From positions 1 through 28,657 of the forward strand of contig JBJECZ010000102.1 of the NCBI GenBank assembly GCA_051871555.1: a stretch of 28,657 bases of DNA, written 5' to 3'. The DNA is from SFTJ01 sp051871555. GTDB taxonomy: Bacteria > Bacteroidota > Bacteroidia > Bacteroidales > Muribaculaceae. Position 1 is the stretch's first letter; each line of letters opens with the position of its first letter. The translations under genes and the position numbers were made by a program. Below are positions 7,131 through 14,477 of the stretch, one piece after another. Below the pieces are notes generated by a model. It worked only from the letters and a program-made list of their open reading frames with translations, made no database searches and had not been told where the DNA came from.

Positions 7131-8165
7131 ATGGAATTTACCGCAAGGCAATTAGCCGAACTCGTGCACGGCACCGTCGAGGGCGATGGAAACGTGACAA
7201 TTAACACATACTCCAAAATTGAGGAAGCAAGCAAAGGCAGTCTGACTTTCTTAGCTAACCCTAAATATACACACTACATCTATACCACCGAGGCATCAGC
7301 AGTGCTCGTACACAACGATTTTGTTGCCGAACAGCCTGTTTCAGCCACCCTCATCCGTGTTGAGGACCCATATTCTACTCTTGCCCAGCTGCTCAACATG
7401 GTGCAAGAAGCACTCAACCCACGCAAACATGGCATCGAGCAGCCATCTTATGTTAGCGAAGGCGTTGCCTTGCCCGACGACATCTATCTTGGAGCATTTG
7501 CCTATATTGGCAAAAATGTGAAGATAGGCAACGGCGTGCAAATCTATCCGCAAGTATACATTGGCGACAACGTGGTGATTGGAAATAACGTAACTCTCTA
7601 TCCTGGATGCCGCATCTATCATGGCTGCCAGATTGGCAACAACTGCATCATACACGCCGGCGTGGTGATTGGCAGCGACGGCTTCGGCTTCGCTCCTCAC
7701 AACGGCGACTTCATTAAGATTTCGCAAATCGGCAACGTGGTGATTGAGGACAACGTGGAAATCGGTTCGAACTCAACACTCGACCGCGCCACAATGGGCA
7801 GCACCATCATTCGCGAAGGCGTTAAGCTCGACAACCTCATTCAAATTGCTCACAACGTGGAAGTTGGCGAGCACACAGTGATGGCTGCGCAAGTGGGCAT
7901 TGCCGGCTCAACAAAAATTGGCAAAAACAACCAATTCGGCGGTCAAGTGGGCGTAGCCGGACACATCACCATTGGCGACAACAACTGCATTGGCGCACAA
8001 TCGGGAATACCCAACTCGATTGGCTCTAATATGCGCGTGATTGGCGCTCCAGCCATCAACGCTCTGGACTTTGCCCGTCAGCAAGTCTACTTCAAGCGTC
8101 TGCCTGAAATGGCTAACGACATCAAGCGACTGAAAAAAGAATTAGATGAAATTAAAAACAAATAA
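7131..8165 (+). CDS. lpxD: UDP-3-O-(3-hydroxyacyl)glucosamine N-acyltransferase
   Basis: LpxD adds the second, amide-linked hydroxyacyl chain during lipid A synthesis in the cytoplasm, using acyl-ACP. The 344-residue protein has the N-terminal uridine-binding domain (about 1-100). A left-handed beta-helix of hexapeptide repeats (about 110-310, e.g. IGKNVKIGNGV and IGDNVVIGNNV) and a C-terminal helix (RLKKELDEI) follow. The catalytic His is H241 in QIAHNVEVG, equivalent to His239 of E. coli LpxD. Length and domain order are normal. It is the first gene of the lpxD, lpxC-fabZ, lpxA operon, 21 bases before the next start. This is a common Bacteroidota arrangement that groups the early lipid A steps. 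Confidence 0.95.
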   Translation: MEFTARQLAELVHGTVEGDGNVTINTYSKIEEASKGSLTFLANPKYTHYIYTTEASAVLVHNDFVAEQPVSATLIRVEDPYSTLAQLLNMVQEALNPRKHGIEQPSYVSEGVALPDDIYLGAFAYIGKNVKIGNGVQIYPQVYIGDNVVIGNNVTLYPGCRIYHGCQIGNNCIIHAGVVIGSDGFGFAPHNGDFIKISQIGNVVIEDNVEIGSNSTLDRATMGSTIIREGVKLDNLIQIAHNVEVGEHTVMAAQVGIAGSTKIGKNNQFGGQVGVAGHITIGDNNCIGAQSGIPNSIGSNMRVIGAPAINALDFARQQVYFKRLPEMANDIKRLKKELDEIKNK

Positions 8166-8186
8166 AATAAACTCACTCCTAATTAT

Positions 8187-9569
8187 ATGAAACAATGTAC
8201 ACTGAAAGGCGAATTTCATGTTAGTGGAAAAGGCCTTCACACCGGTATGCAAATCGAAGCAACATTCTCGCCGGCACCCGAAAACACCGGCTATGTGTTT
8301 AAGCGAATCGACCTCGAAGGCGAGCCAACCCTGCTGGCTGTAGCCGAAAACGTGGTTGAAACCGTGCGCGGCACAGTTATTGGCAACAACTCGATGCGCA
8401 TCAGCACCATCGAACACGCTCTTGCCGCTCTCTATGCTGCCGGAATCGACAACTGCCTCATCACACTCAACGCTCCCGAACTGCCTATCCTCGACGGTAG
8501 CGCAATTGAATACGCCGAAAAAATCGACGAGGTGGGAATCGTAGAGCAGGATGCCGAAAAAGACTATTATATTGTAAAACAAAAAATAGAAGTCGTTGAC
8601 GAAAAGACCGGCTCGTCGCTCATCGTTTTGCCCGACGAAGACTTTTCAATCGACACAATGATTGAATTCGATTCGCCTATTCTGCAGAACCAATTTGCAT
8701 CGCTCAACTCAATGAAGCGCTTCAAGAGCGACATTGCTGCCAGCCGCACATTCGTGTTCGTGCGCGAAATCGTTGCCCTGCTCAACGCAAATCTCATCAA
8801 GGGCGGCGACCTCGACAACGCTATCGTAATCTACGACCAACCAATGAGCCAGGAACAACTCAACAAGATTTCTGAGCTCATGGGCGTGCCACCAGTTGAA
8901 GTTGCCAACTTGGGCTACATCAACAACAAGCCGCTGGTGTTCCCTAACGAACCAGCACGCCACAAGTTGCTCGACGTGATTGGCGACATCGCACTCATCG
9001 GACGCCCTCTGAAAGGTCGCATCATCGCCAACAAACCGGGCCACACACTCAACGCCACTTTCTCGAAGAAGATTCGCCGAGAAATCAAGCGCCAAGAAGT
9101 GCAAGCCCCAATCTACAACCCCAACATAGCCCCAGTGATGGACATCAACCGCATTCGCGAATTGCTCCCTCACCGCTATCCATTCCTCTTGGTTGACAAG
9201 ATTATCGAAGTGGGCGACAACCACATTGTTGGCGTGAAAAACATGACTCAAAACGAGCCGTTCTTCCAAGGCCACTTCCCACAAGAACCTGTTATGCCGG
9301 GAGTGCTGCAAATCGAAGCCATGGCACAAGTAGGCGGCCTGCTCGTGCTCAACGTGGTTGACGAACCCGAGCGCTATTCAACCTACTTCATGAAAATCGA
9401 CAACGTGAAGTTCCGTCAGAAAGTGGTTCCGGGCGACACCCTCATCTTCCACCTCCAGCTCATGAGCGAAATTCGCCGCGGCGTTGCCACCATGAAAGGC
9501 TATGCATTCGTAGGCGAAAAGATGGTGTCGGAAGCCGAATTCATGGCACAAATTATCAAGAACAAATAA
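8187..9569 (+). CDS. lpxC/fabZ: LpxC-FabZ fusion: UDP-3-O-acyl-GlcNAc deacetylase / 3-hydroxyacyl-ACP dehydratase
   Basis: This 460-residue bifunctional protein is characteristic of Bacteroidota. The LpxC part (about 1-300) performs the committed zinc-dependent deacetylation of lipid A synthesis. Its zinc ligands are H77 (STIEHALAAL), H259 and D263 (RHKLLDVIGD), with the catalytic His H286 in NKPGHTLN. KGLHTG (15-20) lies at the start of the domain. The FabZ part (about 315-460) dehydrates 3-hydroxyacyl-ACP in fatty acid synthesis and shows LLPHRYPFLLVDKI, H363 in QGHFP and E377 in LQIEAMAQ. Both enzymes compete for the 3-hydroxyacyl-ACP pool, so the fusion ties membrane lipid and lipid A supply together. 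It lies between lpxD and lpxA. Confidence 0.96.
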   Translation: MKQCTLKGEFHVSGKGLHTGMQIEATFSPAPENTGYVFKRIDLEGEPTLLAVAENVVETVRGTVIGNNSMRISTIEHALAALYAAGIDNCLITLNAPELPILDGSAIEYAEKIDEVGIVEQDAEKDYYIVKQKIEVVDEKTGSSLIVLPDEDFSIDTMIEFDSPILQNQFASLNSMKRFKSDIAASRTFVFVREIVALLNANLIKGGDLDNAIVIYDQPMSQEQLNKISELMGVPPVEVANLGYINNKPLVFPNEPARHKLLDVIGDIALIGRPLKGRIIANKPGHTLNATFSKKIRREIKRQEVQAPIYNPNIAPVMDINRIRELLPHRYPFLLVDKIIEVGDNHIVGVKNMTQNEPFFQGHFPQEPVMPGVLQIEAMAQVGGLLVLNVVDEPERYSTYFMKIDNVKFRQKVVPGDTLIFHLQLMSEIRRGVATMKGYAFVGEKMVSEAEFMAQIIKNK

Positions 9570-9617
9570 TTTAATAACCAAATATACGAAACATTATTCA
9601 CAAACAATTTACTGATA

Positions 9618-10397
9618 ATGGAAAATCGCAACCTGTCTTGCATCCATCCCGATGCTAAAATTGCAGAAAACGTGATTATTGGTCCGTTTGTCACCATCGA
9701 GGCTGATGTTGAAATAGGCGAAGGTACTGAAATACAAAGCGGAGCCGTGATTCTCAACGGTTCGCGCATTGGCAAAAATTGCCGAATCCACTCTGGCGCC
9801 GTGATTGGCGGACTGCCTCAGGACCTCAAATTCCGCGGCGAAAAAACCTACGCAATCATCGGCAACAACACCGTAATCCGCGAGTTTGCAACCATCAACC
9901 GAGGCACTGCTTCGAAAGGCAAAACCGTGATTGGCGACAACTGCCTTATCATGGCATACTGCCACGTGGCTCACGACTGCCTGCTACATAACAACATCAT
10001 CATGTCAAACGCTTGCCAGATTGCCGGCGAAGTGGAAATTGAAGACTATGCAGTGATTGGCGGCGGCACGCTCGTGCATCAGTTCACTCACATCGGACAA
10101 CACATCATGCTGCAAGGCGGCTCGCACGTCAACAAGGACATTCCTCCATATGCAATGGTTGGTCGCGAACCGATTTCATACATCGGCATAAACGTGGTGG
10201 GCTTGCGTCGCCGCGGATTCACTCCTGAGCAACTCGGCAGAATACAAGAAACCTACCGCTACATCTATTTCTCCGACCTCAACAACACCGACGCTCTCAA
10301 CAAGATTGAAGACGAAACCCAATCGAGCCCCGAGCGCGACCTTATTGTTGACTTTGTGCGCAACTCCACCCGTGGCATCGTCCGCGCCGTAAACTAA
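9618..10397 (+). CDS. lpxA: UDP-N-acetylglucosamine O-acyltransferase
   Basis: LpxA catalyses the first step of lipid A synthesis, moving a 3-hydroxyacyl chain from ACP to UDP-GlcNAc. The 259-residue protein is a left-handed beta-helix of hexapeptide repeats (about 1-185). The catalytic His is H119 in CHVAHDC, equivalent to His125 of the E. coli enzyme. YAMVGREPISYIGINVVGLRRRGF follows the helix, and a helical C-terminal domain (about 205-259) ends the protein. Its length is normal. It is the last gene of the operon, 48 bases after lpxC-fabZ, and a strong hairpin follows its stop. Confidence 0.95.
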   Translation: MENRNLSCIHPDAKIAENVIIGPFVTIEADVEIGEGTEIQSGAVILNGSRIGKNCRIHSGAVIGGLPQDLKFRGEKTYAIIGNNTVIREFATINRGTASKGKTVIGDNCLIMAYCHVAHDCLLHNNIIMSNACQIAGEVEIEDYAVIGGGTLVHQFTHIGQHIMLQGGSHVNKDIPPYAMVGREPISYIGINVVGLRRRGFTPEQLGRIQETYRYIYFSDLNNTDALNKIEDETQSSPERDLIVDFVRNSTRGIVRAVN

Positions 10398-10445
10398 TTT
10401 TTCGGCAAGATTACGCAAGTATATAATACATTATTATATTACTAT

Positions 10446-10482
10446 AATAGCCCCGACAGCAATCGCTGTCGGGGCTATTTAG
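10446..10482. terminator. Bidirectional terminator between lpxA and the dipeptide epimerase gene
   Basis: AATAGCCCCGACAGC (10446-10460) and GCTGTCGGGGCTATT (10465-10479) form a perfect 15-bp stem with a 4-base loop (AATC). AT-rich sequence lies on both sides. The genes converge here, so the hairpin can serve both strands. Confidence 0.85.
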
Positions 10483-10500
10483 TTATTCTATCAATTAGAA

Positions 10501-11649
10501 TCAGAATTCGGGATAGAGGCCCTTGATTGGGGTTACGCCGATACCGGGCTTGTCGCTTGGTGTTACACGGCCGTCAATCACTTTCACGCCTTCGAATATA
10601 TCTTGGGCGATGAGCACGTTGCCGTCGAGGTCTGCCCAGTCGATGAGCGGACTCAACTGCGTTGCTGCAGCAATGGCGCACGATGTTTCGGTCATACATC
10701 CGCACATAATCTTCATGCCAAAGGCGCGAGCAAGCGTAATCATCTTGTAGGCTTCGCTCATGCCAGTGCTCTTCATCAGCTTGATATTGATGCCGTCGTA
10801 ATAGTCCTTCAGCTTAACGATGTCGGGCAAACGGTGGAATACCTCATCGGCGATAATAGGCAGCGGACTACGCTCGCGAATCCATGCCGTTTCGTCGAGT
10901 TTGTCCTCCATCATGGGTTGCTCAACAAAGAGGCAATTTTTATCGGCAAGATATTCGCACATTTCAAGTGCCTGTTCTTTAGTTTTCCAACCGCGGTTGG
11001 CGTCGACGCAGATTGGGCGGTCGGTGCATTGACGAATAATGTCGACCATCTCCTTGTCATTGTCCAGACCAAGCTTGATTTTTATCACCTTATAGTCGTC
11101 GGCTTCTTTAATCTTTTGTTTCACAACTTCAGGAGTGTCGATGCCGATTGTGAACGACGATTTCGGAATCTTGTCGAGCGACAAGCCCCAAATCTTATAC
11201 CATGGCTGCCCAATTAGCTTGCCCACAAGGTCGTGCAAAGCTATGTCGACCGACGCTTTTGCCGAGCGGTTCTCAACTTCCACGCCATCAACGTAAGCCA
11301 ATATTTCCTCCATCTTAAACGGGTCGTTAAACTGGCTCAAGTCGAGCTTCGAAAGGAACTTGGTTACACTGGCAATGCTTTCGCCCAGATACGGCGGCAT
11401 CGAAGCTTCGCCATAACCCACAACGCCTTCGTATTCAAGTTTCACCTGCACACCCGGAGTGGAGGTGCGGCTCGACTTGGCAAGGTTGAATGCATGGCGC
11501 AATTTCAGTTCGAATGGAGTGAACGACAGTTTCAAGCGTCCCGATTTAGCGGTTTTCTTCGTTGGAGCACCAAAAGCCGAAATCGAAATCGGTGCCGAAG
11601 CGGCTATGATTCCCAAGCCGGCTCCCACCAAAAATTTTCTTCTGTCCAT
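10501..11649 (-). CDS. Exported dipeptide epimerase of the enolase superfamily (L-Ala-D/L-Glu epimerase type)
   Basis: This 382-residue enzyme has the MLE-subgroup pattern: acid/base Lys in K190-x-K192 (VIKIKLG) and metal ligands D216 (VDANRGW), E243 (VEQP) and D268 (IADE). The opposite Lys is K290 in NIKLMKSTG. The D-x-D pair (D340, D342 in WADLDG) binds the dipeptide amino group in known Ala-Glu epimerases. It should interconvert L-Ala-D-Glu (or a related dipeptide) with its L,L form, making murein dipeptides degradable. An N-terminal RRKFL followed by a hydrophobic run (about 3-27) resembles a Tat signal, so the enzyme may work outside the cytoplasm. That is unlike the cytoplasmic E. coli and Bacillus enzymes. 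It is the last gene of a murein-peptide operon. Specificity for another X-Glu dipeptide is possible. Confidence 0.88.
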   Translation of the reverse strand: MDRRKFLVGAGLGIIAASAPISISAFGAPTKKTAKSGRLKLSFTPFELKLRHAFNLAKSSRTSTPGVQVKLEYEGVVGYGEASMPPYLGESIASVTKFLSKLDLSQFNDPFKMEEILAYVDGVEVENRSAKASVDIALHDLVGKLIGQPWYKIWGLSLDKIPKSSFTIGIDTPEVVKQKIKEADDYKVIKIKLGLDNDKEMVDIIRQCTDRPICVDANRGWKTKEQALEMCEYLADKNCLFVEQPMMEDKLDETAWIRERSPLPIIADEVFHRLPDIVKLKDYYDGINIKLMKSTGMSEAYKMITLARAFGMKIMCGCMTETSCAIAAATQLSPLIDWADLDGNVLIAQDIFEGVKVIDGRVTPSDKPGIGVTPIKGLYPEF

Positions 11650-11683
11650 ATTGTTGTATAGTTTTTTGTAGGTTTATATTCAA

Positions 11684-12829
11684 TTATTTCACAAAATACC
11701 ACGGATGGTTTCTCACAGCCACAATGCCTTTCGAGCCCACTTTGCCGTTAATGCGGCTGATTGAGAGGAACGGCGTGGTGAGGTAATCGTCGTCGTCGGG
11801 GTTTACGCTGTTGATTTTCACCTGACCGGAGCAGTGAATGTATTTTCCGTCGCGCAAATAAATGGCAACGTGCGTAACGCGACCCGAAGCAGTGCCAAAG
11901 AACAGCAAATCGCCGGTTTGTGCCGACTTCCATTCTTCAGCCTTGATGATTTCGCCGGTGAGCGCCTGCTGCGACGCATCGCGCTGCAATATGATGCCAT
12001 TTGAGAAATAGCTCACCTTAGCCAATCCCGAGCAATCGGTAAGCTTGGTAGATGTGCCGCCCCACAAGTAACCCGAACCCATCATGCGATGGGCAGTGGC
12101 TTCGATTTGTGCAGCATTGAAGTCCAGTTTTGCCCATTCGGCAAACTCTTGCAATTCTTTAGCTTCTACATAGCCTTCGCGTCCGTCAGGCGTGGCAAGC
12201 TTAATCCATTTGCCCTTGTTTACGGTGCCGCGATATTCAAGTATGTTGCCCATCACCAGGTCGCTCACGGTCTGGTCGCCTGCAGGTTCACTCACCAAAC
12301 GGGTTTGATATACGGTGACAATGTAGCGCTTAGCCGATTTCCATTCATTAAGGCGTGCAGCGTCGATGCGCACAAGCGAATTGCCGGGCACAAATGCAAT
12401 ATAATCGTCGGGCATGCGCACACGATACCAGTCGCCATCGCGGTCGAGCACCTGCAACGGCATTCCCATGATGCCCTGAGTGGCCATCTCGGCAGAATGT
12501 TTGCCGGCAGTGCGAAGCGAAGCCACCGACAGTTTCACCAATGCCCACGGTTTTTCAGGCATATTTTCAAGCACAATCAAATTGTTGTTAAACTTCACTC
12601 CTGCATCGTTCAGTGCCTTTTCTATGGCTGTGTTCAGCCGATTGCTGTCCACCTTGCCATAGAGTGTCACCACTCCGTTCTGCAAAGTGGTGTTCACGTC
12701 CCATATCGCCGTTCTGCCGTCGGGCGCAATTTCTTTCTTCAGGTTAGCGAGTAATTCGCCCACGTTTTGCGCACACATTATATTGATTGATATTGCCATC
12801 AAAAAAACAATAAAACTTAGTTTTTTCAT
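11684..12829 (-). CDS. Secreted NlpC/P60 endopeptidase with two SH3-like domains
   Basis: Starting at ATG 12829 the protein has 381 residues. A TTG nine bases upstream would add three residues, but the ATG gives a proper signal peptide (MKKLSFIVFL to MCA-Q, about 1-20). A small BON-like region (about 35-88) and two bacterial SH3-like domains (about 97-155 and 168-228) precede a C-terminal NlpC/P60 domain. Its catalytic residues are C266 (TDCSGL) and H320 (VTHVAIY), with H332 (YIHCSG) as third member. This layout resembles YkfC-type gamma-D-glutamyl-L-diamino acid endopeptidases, which release L-Ala-D-Glu from murein peptides. The neighbouring epimerase would take that product. It lies 34 bases before the epimerase gene and 14 bases after the transglutaminase-like gene. 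Confidence 0.9.
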   Translation of the reverse strand: MKKLSFIVFLMAISINIMCAQNVGELLANLKKEIAPDGRTAIWDVNTTLQNGVVTLYGKVDSNRLNTAIEKALNDAGVKFNNNLIVLENMPEKPWALVKLSVASLRTAGKHSAEMATQGIMGMPLQVLDRDGDWYRVRMPDDYIAFVPGNSLVRIDAARLNEWKSAKRYIVTVYQTRLVSEPAGDQTVSDLVMGNILEYRGTVNKGKWIKLATPDGREGYVEAKELQEFAEWAKLDFNAAQIEATAHRMMGSGYLWGGTSTKLTDCSGLAKVSYFSNGIILQRDASQQALTGEIIKAEEWKSAQTGDLLFFGTASGRVTHVAIYLRDGKYIHCSGQVKINSVNPDDDDYLTTPFLSISRINGKVGSKGIVAVRNHPWYFVK

Positions 12830-12843
12830 ATCTGTCAATTATG

Positions 12844-14262
12844 TTATTTTATCGGTTCCATACTGTTTATCTTCAAATGATAATCCCACTGGCTGTATTC
12901 CAGGTTGCCGCCACGCCATTCCACCTCGCCGGCTTGCGAATCCACGGTTTCGCTTCGCACAAAGGTCTTCTTTGGTGAAAATTCGCCGCATACGCCCTCG
13001 TTGGCAGCCATACGGTAGACGTCGAGTCCCGACTTATAGTAGTCGGCAAGCGGCTCGGTGCGAGTGCCGCGACCAAACGAAGGGTCGGTTGGCACCCATC
13101 CAATGCCCTCGAAATAGGTTTCAGCCCAGTCGTGCAGGTTCACCTCGCCCGGATGCAGCATCCAGCCGCTTTCCCAACGCGCCGGGATGCCGATGCTGCG
13201 GCACAAAGTGATATAGAGCAGCGCCACCTGTCCGCAGTCGCCATGCTGAATGTGCAGCACATATTCCGGAATGTTGGGGATGGTGCTGTATTCGCGCGCA
13301 CCTGCCCACTCAAAGTTACCGGCAATCCAATCGTAAATCTTCGATGCCTGCAGCACAGGATTGGTTTCGGTGCCTACGATGGTTTTGGCAAGAATTTGCA
13401 TCTGCGGCGTCACCACTTGATGAGGGAACTCAGATGCTGAGTAGCGTTTGTAGGTTGCCGATTGCTTGTCGTAAGGCTTCAAGCGCTTGAGCATAGTGCT
13501 TTGCGGAATGTGGCGTTCGCCCACGTCGTAGGTGTAGTTGATTTCAAAATGAGTTTTCTTGCCAGCCTCGGCTTTTGCCTCCATATATACAGTGTGGTGT
13601 ACACTGCCCTGCGACAATGTGGCAGGATGCGACGACTTAACGAGCGTAACATTTTTCTGACGAAGGTTTTCGTAAGGCAGCGGCATCCACACACGCAGCG
13701 TTTCGCCGGCGGGCACTGCATCAGCGTCCACATCAATGCTCATGGTGATGTCGGCATGATGCCAGTTGCGTGTGCCATTACGGTCGGCTTTGGTGAGCAT
13801 CGCCTCGGCATAATGCTTTTCGGTTGTGGCATAGTCGGCGTGACGCGACTTTTCATTAGCCACAGCAAACAACTCGCGGTTGAGCAGGCGGAAATTGCTG
13901 ATGCCGCGGCGGAACCACCATTCTTGGCCGTCAATCAATCGATATTCAATGTATTTGTCGAGCTTCCAACGCTCAATCTCGGCATCGGTCACCGGGCGGC
14001 CTACAACATCCTCAATGCGCAGTCTGCCCACAGCAGGGCTGATGCTGAAGTCGCGACGAGTGCGCTGCATGATTTGCTGCAACGAGTCGATGCGGATTTT
14101 ATTTGCATCTTTTTCTGACTGAGGCAGCCCTTCAAGCACAATCTGCGCCTTGGCAAACGCGCCTTCGTCAATCATCTGGTTCACATCGCCAAGCCACGAC
14201 TGAGCCCCGGCTGACAATGCCGATACACACAAAGCCGAAGCTAATAGAATCTTCTTATTCAT
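12844..14262 (-). CDS. Secreted transglutaminase-like protease-fold protein
   Basis: This 472-residue protein has a signal peptide (about 1-20, SAGA-QSW). A long N-terminal region includes a predicted beta-rich domain (about 165-250). A C-terminal transglutaminase core carries the Cys-His-Asp triad: C343 (HGDCGQVA), H377 (NLHDWAE) and D393 (PTDPSFG). Bacterial members of this fold are usually peptidases or amidases, not cross-linking enzymes. As first gene of an operon with an NlpC/P60 endopeptidase and a dipeptide epimerase, it may trim or open murein or other peptides in the periplasm. That role is inference from the neighbourhood, and its substrate is unknown. Confidence 0.85.
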   Translation of the reverse strand: MNKKILLASALCVSALSAGAQSWLGDVNQMIDEGAFAKAQIVLEGLPQSEKDANKIRIDSLQQIMQRTRRDFSISPAVGRLRIEDVVGRPVTDAEIERWKLDKYIEYRLIDGQEWWFRRGISNFRLLNRELFAVANEKSRHADYATTEKHYAEAMLTKADRNGTRNWHHADITMSIDVDADAVPAGETLRVWMPLPYENLRQKNVTLVKSSHPATLSQGSVHHTVYMEAKAEAGKKTHFEINYTYDVGERHIPQSTMLKRLKPYDKQSATYKRYSASEFPHQVVTPQMQILAKTIVGTETNPVLQASKIYDWIAGNFEWAGAREYSTIPNIPEYVLHIQHGDCGQVALLYITLCRSIGIPARWESGWMLHPGEVNLHDWAETYFEGIGWVPTDPSFGRGTRTEPLADYYKSGLDVYRMAANEGVCGEFSPKKTFVRSETVDSQAGEVEWRGGNLEYSQWDYHLKINSMEPIK

Positions 14263-14379
14263 CTTATTAACAATTACAAAAATTTCCTATTATGAACAAT
14301 TTCAAGTGTCAATCAATATTGCGAACACAACTCACATTGCTGCACTATCATAGTGAATTAACCGGCACCTTCTGCTACG

Positions 14380-14387
14380 CAAAGATA
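14380..14387 (-). promoter_or_regulatory. Putative -7 element of the murein-peptide operon
   Basis: The minus strand reads TATCTTTG, a match to TAnnTTTG, 118 bases before the ATG at 14262. No convincing -33 TTTG lies 19-21 bases further upstream. The spacer contains one arm of a 14-bp inverted repeat. Confidence 0.5.
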
Positions 14388-14388
14388 A

Positions 14389-14468
14389 TGAAATATCGCC
14401 AAATTCTTTAATTCTTTAATGAAAAATCATCTTTTCATATCATATTGCAAGCAATTGGCGATATTTCA
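14389..14468. repeat. 14-bp perfect inverted repeat between the GH95 gene and the murein-peptide operon
   Basis: TGAAATATCGCCAA (14389-14402) and TTGGCGATATTTCA (14455-14468) are perfect reverse complements separated by 52 bases. The intervening sequence holds a smaller repeat, ATGAAAA (14419-14425) with TTTTCAT (14432-14438). One arm sits one base upstream of the putative -7 element. No T run follows either end, so a plain terminator is unlikely. A pair of regulator binding sites or a large RNA stem is possible. Confidence 0.7.
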
Positions 14469-14477
14469 ATATACTGA

